Translations under genes and position numbers: made by a program
The notes under the pieces: generated by a model
The model's input: the letters and a program-made list of their open reading frames with translations, nothing else
The model's database searches: none
Told to the model about the DNA's origin: nothing
NCBI RefSeq assembly: GCF_030296675.1
Contig: NZ_AP027736.1
Span: 186,001-250,000, forward strand
Length of the DNA stretch: 64,000 bases
Direction of reading: 5' to 3'
From: Demequina sediminis
GTDB taxonomy: Bacteria; Actinomycetota; Actinomycetes; Actinomycetales; Demequinaceae
Part shown: piece by piece, positions 30,433 to 38,423 of the stretch
Position numbering within the stretch: position 1 is the first letter of the stretch
Layout of the letters: each line of letters begins with the position of its first letter

Positions 30433-31555
30433 CGCGCGGCGCCATCACCCGAGGCGGGCTCGCCCCCGCCTCCTCGTCGCGATCGGGCTGGTGCTGGCGA
30501 CGGCGGCGCTGACCGCATGGCTGGTCGCGGGCGCGATCGGACCGTCGATCTTCCACGCGCACCTGCTCGCCTCTCAGGTGGACGACCCCGACGCCGCGGT
30601 CGAGCATGCCGAGCTCGCGTTCCGCACCGCGAGCGCGGTCGCTCTTGCGCTGTCCCTCACCCTGGGTGCGGCGGCGGCCTTCGCCGTGAGCGTGGTGCTC
30701 ACCAGGCGCATCGGTCGCTCGCTCGCGTCGGTGGCCACTGCGGCGCACCGCATCGCCCAGGGCGCGGTGGGTGTCAGGGTCGAGAGTCCGGATATGGGCG
30801 CGGAGTTCACCGCGCTCACGGACGCGTTCAACCGCATGGCGGACCGCCTCGACGAGTCGGAGCGGCTCCGTGGGCGGCTGATCTCCGATGTCGCGCATGA
30901 ATTGCGCACCCCGGTGGCGACCATCAATCTGGCGCTCGAGGCGCTCGAGGACGGGGTGGCCCAGCTGACCCCTGCGACGGTCGAGGTGCTGCGTGCGCAG
31001 GGGAACCGCCTGGTCCGACTCAGCGAGGACCTGGCGTCGGTGACGCGCGCAGAGAGCGGCGCGCTGACGCTCGATGTCACACAGACGGAGCCGGGCGACC
31101 TGCTCGAGCAGGCGCTCCTCGCGGCCCGCGATCGCGCCGCGCAGGCGGGCGTGGACCTGGTGCTCGACGTCGAGCCGGGGCTACCACGGATCACCGTGGA
31201 CCCCGACCGGATGGCGCAGGTGCTCGGCAATCTCGTCGACAATGCGCTGCGTCACACGCCACGCGACGGCCGTGTCGCGCTCGCCGCGGTGCGGGGCGAC
31301 CACCCGGGTCACGTGGTGCTTTCGGTCACGGACACCGGCACGGGAATCGCGGCGGAGCACCTGCCGCACGTGTTCGAGCGCTTCTATCGCGCGGACTCGG
31401 CTCGCGACCGTGAGCATGGTGGCTCGGGGGTGGGGCTCGCCATCACGCGTGCGCTCGTCGAGGCGCACGGCGGCCGGGTGAGTGCCCACAGCGTGGGACC
31501 GGGCGAGGGCGCGCGCTTCGAGGTCACGCTTCCGGTGGTGGCGCCGGCCAGCTGA
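30429..31555 (+). pseudogene. Sensor histidine kinase, frameshifted at its start
   Basis: Two membrane helices (LLVAIGLVLATAALTAWLVA and AVALALSLTLGAAAAFAVSV) flank a short extracellular loop of about 45 residues, followed by HAMP. The HisKA motif is DVAHELRTPVATINLALEAL; the ATPase domain has NLVDNALRHT, DTGTGIAAEHLPHVFERFYR and GGSGVGLAITRALVEAHGG. No start codon in the main frame fits. GTG 30429 overlaps the regulator stop and reads VTRGAIT; one extra C in the CCC run at 30448 joins it to PRRARPRLLVAIGL. Probably a sequencing error. Confidence 0.9.
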
Positions 31556-31733
31556 CGGCGGTCGATGGTGCCTCGGTAGCGCGCGGGCCGTTGGGCTCGC
31601 GACGCGGGCGCGACGAGCGTCGCACTGGGAAGAGCAGCAGCACCGCCCACACCGCGAGACCGACGATGGCGCTCCACGTGGCGGCGATGATCAGCCAACC
31701 CGCGAGATCCATCGGCCCGCACCACGGCAGCAT
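31524..31733 (-). CDS. Small single-span membrane protein
   Basis: 69 residues: MLPWCGPMDLAGWLIIAATW then one membrane helix and a Pro/Arg-rich tail. Strong Shine-Dalgarno (AAAGGAGG) 5 bases before the ATG shows it is a real gene. It converges on and overlaps the 3' end of the kinase gene. Its promoter region carries the shared CTTCA-type repeat, so it is probably part of the same regulon. No function is known. Confidence 0.75.
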   Translation of the reverse strand: MLPWCGPMDLAGWLIIAATWSAIVGLAVWAVLLLFPVRRSSRPRREPNGPRATEAPSTAVSWPAPPPEA

Positions 31734-31841
31734 CGGACCCTCCTTTGCGGGGCGCGGCCGCGCGGGCCGCCAGCGTGGCGCCGGATGTCGGCGCCGGTCT
31801 CCATGGTCCAGATTGCGGGTCAAGATAGGACGCCTACCGGA

Positions 31842-31857
31842 TGAAGGTTTGCTGTAG
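31842..31857 (-). promoter_or_regulatory. Candidate response-regulator site upstream of the small membrane protein
   Basis: Minus strand CTACAGCAAACCTTCA: CTACA-N6-CTTCA, with a -10-like GACCAT 38 bases after the second half-site (31808-31803). Confidence 0.5.
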
Positions 31858-31887
31858 AAGTGCCGTCGCCGGGGCGCCCGTCGAGGT

Positions 31888-32544
31888 TCAGTCCCCGTCG
31901 CGCTCGAAGAGGACCTCGGCGGAGCAGCACGAGTCGCCGTTCCACGCCTCGATGCCCTCGCGCACCGCGAGCCCCGCGATCACGAGCGCGGCGGCGTAGT
32001 CCGCCCACCACCAGCCCAGCACCGAGTTCGCCAGCAGCCCCACGAGGAGCGCGGCCGACATGTACGTGCACAGCAGCGTCTGCTTCGAGTCCGCGACCGC
32101 CGAGTGCGAGCCCATCTCGTGGCCCGTGCGGCGCTGAATGAGCGACACCGTGGGCATGATGAGCAGGCTCGCCACGGCGACCGCGATGCCGACGCCGGAG
32201 TGCTCGGGCGCGTGGCCCTCGACGAGGCCGGTGACGGCGTCGAACGTGACGAATGCGGCCAGCCCAAAGAACGATGCCGCGATCACCTTGAGCGCGATGC
32301 GCTCGCGCTCCTCGGGGCGCGGTCCGGCGAACTGCCAGGCCACCGCCACCGCCGAGGACACCTCGATGACCGAGTCGAGCCCGAAGCCGATGAGCGCGCT
32401 GGATCCCGCCGCGGCACCCGCCCAAAGTGCGACCGTCGCCTCGACGACGTTGTAGGCGATGGTGAAGCTCACGAGGATGCGGATGCGCCGCGAGAGTGTG
32501 GCGCGCCGGGCGGCCGAGATCACCGGGTGGGCGTGAGTGGTCAT
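31888..32544 (-). CDS. Cation transporter, CDF-like
   Basis: 218 residues with about six membrane helices. TIAYNVVEATVALWAGAAAG and IGFGLDSVIEVSSAVAVAW carry the acidic residues that bind metal in cation diffusion facilitators; the cytoplasmic C-terminal domain is very short and ends in a Cys pair (DSCCSAEVLFERDGD). It probably exports a divalent or soft metal ion in exchange for protons. The ArsR repressor gene overlaps its start by 4 bases, so metal sensing and export are coupled. Confidence 0.88.
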   Translation of the reverse strand: MTTHAHPVISAARRATLSRRIRILVSFTIAYNVVEATVALWAGAAAGSSALIGFGLDSVIEVSSAVAVAWQFAGPRPEERERIALKVIAASFFGLAAFVTFDAVTGLVEGHAPEHSGVGIAVAVASLLIMPTVSLIQRRTGHEMGSHSAVADSKQTLLCTYMSAALLVGLLANSVLGWWWADYAAALVIAGLAVREGIEAWNGDSCCSAEVLFERDGD

Positions 32545-32879
32545 GCGAGCGCGCTCCTTGCGTCGGTGGCATCGCAGTGCGCGGGGTCGACCGCGAGCAC
32601 CACCTGTTCGAGATCGGCGAGGGCGTGGCCCAGCCGCGAGTCCGCGAGTTCGTAGCGGGTGCGTCGGCCCTCCGGAGCGGCCACGACCAGACCGCATCCG
32701 CGCAGGCAGCGCAGGTGATTCGACATGGACTGGCGCGAGACCTCGAGCCGCTCGGCAAGGTCCGCGGGGTAGGAGGGCCCGTCGCGCAACGCGAGCAGGA
32801 TCCTGGCGCGGGTGCCGTCGGACAGGGCGTGTCCGAAGCGCGTGAGCGCCTCGAGTGGGGCAGCGACGGTGATCGTCAT
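32541..32879 (-). CDS. ArsR-family metal-responsive repressor
   Basis: 112 residues. Winged helix with LSDGTRARILLALRDGPSYP, ADLAERLEVSRQSMSNHLRC and LRGCGLVVAAPEGRRTRYEL. Likely metal ligands are Cys in HLRCLRGCG and the His/Asp/Cys near the C-terminus (AVDPAHCDATD), a CmtR-like pattern. ATG 32879 is preceded by TACTAT 6 bases upstream, so leaderless. A palindrome overlaps this promoter. It should repress itself and the transporter until metal binds. Confidence 0.92.
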   Translation of the reverse strand: MTITVAAPLEALTRFGHALSDGTRARILLALRDGPSYPADLAERLEVSRQSMSNHLRCLRGCGLVVAAPEGRRTRYELADSRLGHALADLEQVVLAVDPAHCDATDARSALA

Positions 32880-32885
32880 ACACCG

Positions 32886-32905
32886 ATAGTACATCGCCTG
32901 ATGTA
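32886..32905 (-). promoter_or_regulatory. ArsR operator and -10 of the repressor-transporter operon
   Basis: TACATC-GCCT-GATGTA palindrome (32890-32905) overlaps the minus-strand -10 TACTAT (32891-32886). Confidence 0.65.
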
Positions 32906-33023
32906 TCGAAGCAGCGGCGCCCGCACGGTCCCCGCATGGCGCTCGAACGTGCCCCGCGCGGCGCCGACCCGACCGGGACCTCGGGTGTCCTCGGACGCCT
33001 CGCGGATACGGAATGATGCTCCG

Positions 33024-33430
33024 GTGACTGTTGCGATGGACATCGAACCCCGTACCTATTTCCGGTCCTTCGAGTCGGCGCTGGCGGACTTCCGCCCCCG
33101 GCCGAGAACATCGATCAGATCGTCGAGGTGGTCCGCGACCTCGACTTCGAGCACGTGTACATCCCCGAGTCGCGCGCCTTCATCGCGCTGGAGCCGCGCG
33201 GCGGCGGCGCCGCGATCGCGTACATTTCGCACGGCTACATCGCGCTGCACCCGCGCGACGGCGAGAACACGTGGGTCGAGCTCCCGTCGCACCAGCTGCG
33301 TGCCAAGGGCTTCGCGGAGGTCGCGACGGAGGTTGCCGCGGCATCGAAGAACGCCGAGCCGGTGGTCGCCACGTGCCCCGAGTGCTTCACCAACCTGCCC
33401 GCGACGGGCCGCTGCGACTACTGCTACTGA
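33024..33430 (+). pseudogene. FBP-domain (FusB-like treble-clef zinc finger) protein, frameshifted
   Basis: Paralogue of the gene at 34134. GTG start (6 bases after AATGAT) reads MDIEPRTYFRSFESALADF, then leaves frame in a C5 run at 33095. The rest is FEHVYIPESRAFIALEPRGG and a terminal zinc finger CPECFTNLPATGRCDYC. One extra C repairs it to about 135 residues. FBP/FusB proteins bind elongation factor G; in staphylococci they rescue it from fusidic acid. Whether this one does so is inference. Confidence 0.82.
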
Positions 33431-33455
33431 GCGAGCCGCGGCGGCGCGCCGCCCG

Positions 33456-34021
33456 CTACAGGACGTCGTAGACGAGCGTGACGTGGCCGGTGTCGAACGT
33501 GTGGGTGTCGACGTGACGCAGAGTGCGGGCGTGGCGCAGGCCGGGGTTGCGGTGCGGCCCTCGCCCAACAGCACGGGGACGATGCGCAGGCGCACCTGGT
33601 CGACGAGCTCGGCCTGGAGCAGGGCGCCGCACAACATGAGCGAACCCCATACGACGATGTCCCCTGAGTAGTGGCGCTTGAGCCGCGCCACGGTCAGGCG
33701 CGGCTCGCCGTTCTCGACGGTCGCGGAGTCGTAGCGTCCCCACGGGGCGCGGCTCATCGTGTTCGACACCACGTGCTTGGGCAGGCGGTTGATGGGCTCG
33801 GCGACGGCGTCGTCCTCGACGGTGCGTCCCGGCCAGTAGTCCTCGAAGAGCGCGTACGTGTTGCGTCCGAGCAGGATCGCGTCGACGTGCTCGAGCATCG
33901 CGAGCTGGTCATGGTCGGTCGAGTCGAATTCCGTGGCCATGTCCATGAAATCCAGGTTCCCGTCCAGGCCCGATGCGAACCCGTCGACGGTGACAATCTG
34001 CTCGATGATGAGGCGCCCCAT
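33456..34021 (-). pseudogene. RibD C-terminal/dihydrofolate-reductase-like protein, frameshifted
   Basis: Starts MGRLIIEQIVTVDGFASGLD, with LLGRNTYALFEDYWPGRTVE and DIVVWGSLMLCGALLQAEL, all typical of the small NADPH-dependent RibD_C reductases. Frame is lost in a GGGG run at 33543 (plus strand); one extra base restores PVLLGEGRTATPGLRHARTL and the usual end FDTGHVTLVYDVL, giving about 188 residues. Substrate unknown. Confidence 0.86.
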
Positions 34022-34133
34022 AGGGTCAGACTAGGGCCGACGCCAGCCCGGCATCGGCCGATGCACACGTTCGCCCCCAGGGGCGCCATTTTCGTCCTGG
34101 GCGCAATCGCGCGAAACAGCGGATGATGGCCCT

Positions 34134-34523
34134 ATGAACGCCGCCCTGGAGTCCGAGTCCCGCACCTATTTCGAGTCGTTTGAGGCGGCGTTGACCGACT
34201 TCGATCCGCCCGCCAAGAACCTCGAGCCGATCCGTGCGGCGGTGGCCTCCGTCAAGTTCTCGCGCGCCTACATCCCGAACTCTCGCTCGCACATCGGGCT
34301 CGAGGCGGAGGACGGCGGCCCCGACCTCGCGTTCGTCGGCGCCGGCTTCGTGGCGCTTCACCCGCGCGGCGGCAAGAGCGCCTGGGTCGACCTGCCGATC
34401 GCGCCCACGCGCGCGGGCGGCTACACGCAGAGCCGTCGCGTCGAGTTCGACCGCCCGGTCGCGGCGTGCGGCACGTGCTTCACCAAGCTTCCGGCCACGG
34501 GGGTCTGCGACTACTGCGGCTGA
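34134..34523 (+). CDS. FBP-domain (FusB-like treble-clef zinc finger) protein
   Basis: 129 residues, intact. SRTYFESFEAALTDFDPPAK, the conserved core RAYIPNSRSHIGLEAEDGG and a C-terminal four-cysteine zinc finger CGTCFTKLPATGVCDYCG. ATG lies 6 bases after GATGAT, so probably leaderless. Two such paralogues within 1.1 kb, separated by the RibD-like gene, indicate a local duplication. EF-G binding is inferred from the family. Confidence 0.88.
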   Translation: MNAALESESRTYFESFEAALTDFDPPAKNLEPIRAAVASVKFSRAYIPNSRSHIGLEAEDGGPDLAFVGAGFVALHPRGGKSAWVDLPIAPTRAGGYTQSRRVEFDRPVAACGTCFTKLPATGVCDYCG

Positions 34524-34550
34524 GCTTGCGCCCGAGTGCGCCGCGGCCTC

Positions 34551-34922
34551 TCACTCGAAGATCAGCATCATCAGCCCGCTGAACAGGTTGATGAGGGCGA
34601 ATCCGCCCACCACGATGCCGCCGACCAGGACGGGCATGCGTGCGCCCGGCTGAGAGTCGGCGACCGCGCGGCGGCTGAACAGTGCGGTCACGAGCAACGG
34701 CCACGCGAACGTGGCGAGCGCCGCGGTGAGTGCGAGTCCCATCACCCACCGCGGTGCCGCGGTGGTGGCGACGTCGTACCCCATCCACCAGGGCACGGCC
34801 TGTCCCACCACGAACGCTCCCACAAACGCGACCGGGTAGAGCACGAGCGACCACCACGCGAGGCGCAGGTTCCGCGAACCGCTCGTGCGGGGTGCCGTCG
34901 AGTGAGCGCCCGCCGTGGTCAT
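34551..34922 (-). CDS. Small membrane protein of unknown function
   Basis: 123 residues with three to four hydrophobic segments (LAWWSLVLYPVAFVGAFVVG, VMGLALTAALATFAWPLLVT and VLVGGIVVGGFALINLFSGL). No family recognised. A good Shine-Dalgarno (AGGAGGTG) 5 bases before the ATG supports the start. Confidence 0.8.
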   Translation of the reverse strand: MTTAGAHSTAPRTSGSRNLRLAWWSLVLYPVAFVGAFVVGQAVPWWMGYDVATTAAPRWVMGLALTAALATFAWPLLVTALFSRRAVADSQPGARMPVLVGGIVVGGFALINLFSGLMMLIFE

Positions 34923-35282
34923 GGCGCACCTCCTGGAGAGGCGCCTCGGTGCGCCGGTCGCGCGCGCACTTGGCCGGCGCGCAACCGCGCCTCTCACCAG
35001 GGACGATGCCGAGGCCGGGGTGAGTCCACGGGTGGCGGTGCCGATTGGGATGGCGGTGGTGCTCGCGCTCGCGGGGTACACGGGCGAGAGCGGCCCCAAT
35101 CCCGACCCCTCTGCACCGCGGCGTTCCGGCGTTCTCTGTGGTGCCGCGGTGGCTCGAGGATGCACAGTTGCCGGTGACGCACTACGTATCCATTTCGGAC
35201 GACGCAGGCGACTCGATCGAGGAGGCTGGAATGCCGAATCGGCGCGATCGAGGTGTGGCTGGCAGGAGTACGGCGAGCGAGA
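34923..35282. other. Region without recognised gene
   Basis: No frame here has family similarity or a convincing start. It contains one exact GGACGATGCC (35001). Composition shifts toward lower G+C in the right part, where the HNH gene begins, so this may be the edge of an acquired segment. Confidence 0.5.
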
Positions 35283-36242
35283 CTACCTGGGAACCGCGTC
35301 GAGAAACTCCTTGAACGTAAGCCCGAGCCGGTAGGGATCGGGCCGGTCGTTGCGTCGGCGGGGGACGACGGCGAGCGTCTGCCCGGGAAGCCGCTGGAGT
35401 GCGTGCTCCCACACAGGACCGTCGGAGACCTCAAGAACGTCTGGACGCACGTGAAGGCGCAGGTCCTCATCGATTCCGACGTACTTGTTGTCGTACGCGC
35501 GGTGGTGGATCGAGCACAGCGCGAGGCCGTTCTCGACAACCGGTTGACCGTTCGGGTCCTTATCTCCGCGAATGTGGGCGGCATCGAGGAGCGTCGCCTC
35601 AGGCAGGCCGCAGATCGAACAGCTGGACTCGTAGGCCGCCATGACGATTGCGCGAAAGCGTGGCTGGTGGAGCCGGCGGTCGACGACCGTCGATGCCCAC
35701 GCGCGTTCAATGACCGAGGACGATCCGCCTATGAGTTGATCGCCATCCAGAAGTGACACAACAAACTCGCGCCGGTTCACGAAGTCGTCGATCGGCAGGA
35801 CCGACCCGATCGCGAGGTACACGTTCCTCACTGGCTTGTAGAAGTACAACGCCGGGACGCCATCGCGAACCGATTGGCTCAGCTTCTTGTTCGACGGATC
35901 AATGGTGCCGTCTCGACGTACTGAGTATGGATAGGTCCAGAGACCTGGTTCGGACTCTCGGTTCGGATAGCGCCCGCGCTCGACGCGCGTGATCGACAGT
36001 GTGTGAGCCCAGCCGTCGACGTTTCGAATACCCCGCCCTTGCGAATCGACAAGGGGAAGTCGCTCGCCGTCGATCGTGTAGTTGAGAAGCCAGTCGCGCG
36101 CTAGTGGTGCTTGACCGCCACCGCTCGCTGCCATGACATCGGCATAGATGCGTGCGCGAGTGGCCTCGCCGTCCTGAATCACTCCCGCAGCTTCCCAGCA
36201 AGATCCACGCAAGGCAACCACCGCATCGTTCCGCCACACCAC
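35283..36242 (-). CDS. HNH endonuclease (restriction-type)
   Basis: 319 residues. The C-terminal HNH domain is clear: CSICGLPEATLLDAAHIRGD, then PVVENGLALCSIHHRAYDNK, with the two Cys pairs/His residues of the metal site. The N-terminal 190 residues (RIYADVMAASGGGQAPLARD; GWAHTLSITRVERGRYPNRE) are unassigned and probably recognise DNA. G+C is visibly lower than in neighbours and codon use more mixed, so the gene is likely acquired. No methyltransferase is adjacent, which would suit a modification-dependent or solitary nuclease. The first ATG is used; a start nearer VIQDGEATRARIY is possible. Confidence 0.82.
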   Translation of the reverse strand: MVWRNDAVVALRGSCWEAAGVIQDGEATRARIYADVMAASGGGQAPLARDWLLNYTIDGERLPLVDSQGRGIRNVDGWAHTLSITRVERGRYPNRESEPGLWTYPYSVRRDGTIDPSNKKLSQSVRDGVPALYFYKPVRNVYLAIGSVLPIDDFVNRREFVVSLLDGDQLIGGSSSVIERAWASTVVDRRLHQPRFRAIVMAAYESSCSICGLPEATLLDAAHIRGDKDPNGQPVVENGLALCSIHHRAYDNKYVGIDEDLRLHVRPDVLEVSDGPVWEHALQRLPGQTLAVVPRRRNDRPDPYRLGLTFKEFLDAVPR

Positions 36243-36295
36243 TGCAGGAGCACCCTCACAGGAATACCCACGCGCCTCGCGAGGTTCCGCCCACC

Positions 36296-36943
36296 ATGAC
36301 CACTATCGGAATCATCGGCGCCGGACACATCGGCTCGAACGTCGCTCGCGCGGCCATCGCCAAGGGCTACGACGTCCTCGTCTCGAACTCGCGTGGCCCC
36401 GAGTCGCTCACCGCGCTCATCCACGAGTTGGGTTCGCGCGCCGAGGCCGTCGACGCGGCGCAGGCCGCCTCGGACGGCGACATCGTGGTGGTCGCGATTC
36501 CGCTGGGCAAGATCGCGAGCCTGCCTGTGGACGCGCTCGCGGGCAAAACCGTCATCGACGCCAACAACTACTACCCGCAGCGTGACGGCCGCATCGAGGC
36601 GCTCGACACCAACGAGAAGACCACGTCCGAGCTCCTGCAGGACCTCGTCCCGAGCGCGAAGGTCGTGAAGGCCTTCAACAACATCTACGCGGCCCAGATC
36701 CCCACCGATGGCTCGCCCGCCGGCACTCCGGATCGCCGCGCGCTGCCCATCGCGGGTGACGATGAGTCCGCCAAGGCGCACGTGATCGCCCTGCTCGATG
36801 GCCTGGGCTACGACGCCGTGGACGTGGGTCCCCTCGCGGAGTCGTGGCGCGTCGAGCGCGACACGCCGGCCTACGGCAAGCGCACCACTCGCGCCGAGCT
36901 CGAGGCGATCCTCCCCACGGTCGAGCGCGTCCAGCAGCAGTAG
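36296..36943 (+). CDS. NADPH-dependent F420 reductase-like oxidoreductase
   Basis: 215 residues. Rossmann start TIGIIGAGHIGSNVARAAIA, NADP-selective VLVSNSRGPESL, then VVVAIPLGKIASLPVDALAG and VIDANNYYPQRDG. These are the marks of the F420-NADP reductase / NADP-binding family (PF03807). The C-terminal half AFNNIYAAQIPTDGSPAGTP is usual. The reaction is not certain: many members of this group are generic NAD(P)-dependent reductases. Confidence 0.88.
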   Translation: MTTIGIIGAGHIGSNVARAAIAKGYDVLVSNSRGPESLTALIHELGSRAEAVDAAQAASDGDIVVVAIPLGKIASLPVDALAGKTVIDANNYYPQRDGRIEALDTNEKTTSELLQDLVPSAKVVKAFNNIYAAQIPTDGSPAGTPDRRALPIAGDDESAKAHVIALLDGLGYDAVDVGPLAESWRVERDTPAYGKRTTRAELEAILPTVERVQQQ

Positions 36944-36994
36944 CGGGGCGCGCCCTTCAGGAGTAGCGTTTGCCCCATTAGCAGGGGGGTCAGT

Positions 36995-37576
36995 ATGTAT
37001 CCAGGCGTGTATCCCGCGGCTCACCAAGGCGCGACGCCCACGAAGGATCCGGTGATCGGCGGGCTCACGCCCGGCGGTGACACCTCGGAGCCGGCGAGCA
37101 ATCATCCGCGCCTGTGGGTGATCTGGGTGTCGATGGCGGCGGTGGCCGCCGCCGCGGTCGTGGCGTACCTCCTCATGTTCGCGCCCGCGGGCGATGACTC
37201 CGCGGCGCGCGCCGCTGCCGCCGAGCAGGGAATCCTCGTGGTCGACGAACCGGGCATTCGAGTCACGGAGATCGAGGGCGGCTTCCGCGTCACCCGCGAG
37301 ATCGAGGGGGATGGCGTGGTGCTCACGTCGTTCTACGACATCCTCACGGCCTCCGGCCCGCTCGCGACCGGGGACGATGCCGGGGATTGGGATGCCATCT
37401 CCCTCACCGGGGCGACGGCGTACCTCGAGCGGGGCGACCTGCCCCGTCTGCACGTGGAGGCGGGCTCGCACCTCTGGACCGTAGAACGCGGGCTGCAGGA
37501 TGTCACGGTCGTCGAGCCTAGGCGGGACACCTGGCCGGACTTTGCGACGATTGTGAGCTTCGACCCGAGCGCGTGA
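36995..37576 (+). CDS. Hypothetical single-span membrane protein
   Basis: 193 residues. A 45-residue Pro/Gly-rich cytoplasmic segment, one membrane helix (LWVIWVSMAAVAAAAVVAYL), then an acidic extracellular domain. No family recognised. Shine-Dalgarno AGGGGGG about 7 bases before the ATG. An intrinsic terminator follows directly after the stop. Confidence 0.82.
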   Translation: MYPGVYPAAHQGATPTKDPVIGGLTPGGDTSEPASNHPRLWVIWVSMAAVAAAAVVAYLLMFAPAGDDSAARAAAAEQGILVVDEPGIRVTEIEGGFRVTREIEGDGVVLTSFYDILTASGPLATGDDAGDWDAISLTGATAYLERGDLPRLHVEAGSHLWTVERGLQDVTVVEPRRDTWPDFATIVSFDPSA

Positions 37577-37581
37577 GCAGT

Positions 37582-37599
37582 GCCCCCATAATGGGGGGC
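37582..37599 (+). terminator. Terminator-like hairpin
   Basis: GCCCCC-ATAATG-GGGGGC, 5 bases after the stop of the preceding gene, followed by TT. Confidence 0.5.
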
Positions 37600-37634
37600 T
37601 TGCAGGGTGAATGGCGCACTGGGACGCTCGCGTC

Positions 37635-37748
37635 ATGCCCGTGTTCCGCAGCGCGATCTTGGTTGCCATCGACCTCGTGCCGGCAGTCGTCCTCGCCGCG
37701 AACGAGCAGCAACGCCGAGTGGGTCGGCGCAGGGTGGTCGCGGCATGA
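37635..37748 (+). CDS. Possible small protein (37 residues)
   Basis: Reads MPVFRSAILVAIDLVPAVVL then a basic tail ending RRVVAA: one hydrophobic segment followed by Arg. Its stop overlaps the ATG of the next small frame by 4 bases. No Shine-Dalgarno or family match; could be chance. Confidence 0.3.
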   Translation: MPVFRSAILVAIDLVPAVVLAANEQQRRVGRRRVVAA

Positions 37749-37828
37749 TCAAGTGGCGCTCCCATCGTGAGGACGCGTGGTCCGTGACGCCCCTGTGGCG
37801 CTGGACCTGGGGAGCGCCCGGACGCTAG
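37745..37828 (+). CDS. Possible Trp-rich small peptide (27 residues)
   Basis: MIKWRSHREDAWSVTPLWRW followed by TWGAPGR: five Trp in 27 residues. It is translationally coupled (ATGA overlap) to the preceding small frame. Trp-rich leader peptides usually precede trp genes, but none is near. From here to 37952 nothing else is seen. Confidence 0.3.
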   Translation: MIKWRSHREDAWSVTPLWRWTWGAPGR

Positions 37829-37952
37829 CTCGATGGGCAGTCGATGCCCCCAACTCGGCACGGCGCCGGCGCTCTCCACAGATTCACGTCGGCGCGCCTG
37901 AGGGGCCGCGCCCCGATGCGAGCCTGATCGCATCACGACGGGAGGCGGCGGC

Positions 37953-38423
37953 ATGGCGCGCATGGACGGTCCCGGTGGCTATGGCCACCTCGAGCACCTC
38001 ATCGCCCGGCACGGGTGGGCGGTGCAGGCGGTGATGGCTGACGGCGAATCGCCCCCGTACGCCTACACCGTGGGTCTCGAGCGGCGCGGGCTCCCAGAAG
38101 TGATCGTGTTCGGGATCCCGTACCCCGACTCGCTGGGCATCCTTAACGAGTTGGCCCGCCGTGCGACAAGCGGCGAGGTAGAGCTGGTGGCCGGAGCTGT
38201 GGTGGATGGCCTCAACGACATCGGCGTGCGCATGGCACTCGTCGATGTCGACGACTCCGGCGGCCACCTCCTTGCGGCGAACACGCATGCCAAACACGGC
38301 GTGCGGCCCGTGCGTGCCCTTCAACTCGTGTATCCGTCTCCCGACCTGTGGGGCCCGTGGCCATGGGAGCAGCAGGACACCGCGCTGCCGTTGCTGGGTC
38401 CGGTGCCGGCGGCGCTGTCGTGA
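37953..38423 (+). CDS. DUF4262 family protein
   Basis: 156 residues. Typical blocks YAYTVGLERRGLPEVIVFGI and HAKHGVRPVRALQLVYPSPD, LWGPWPWE near the end. Cytoplasmic, function unknown. Shine-Dalgarno GGAGG. It converges with the ACR3-like gene; the two stops are adjacent. Confidence 0.88.
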   Translation: MARMDGPGGYGHLEHLIARHGWAVQAVMADGESPPYAYTVGLERRGLPEVIVFGIPYPDSLGILNELARRATSGEVELVAGAVVDGLNDIGVRMALVDVDDSGGHLLAANTHAKHGVRPVRALQLVYPSPDLWGPWPWEQQDTALPLLGPVPAALS

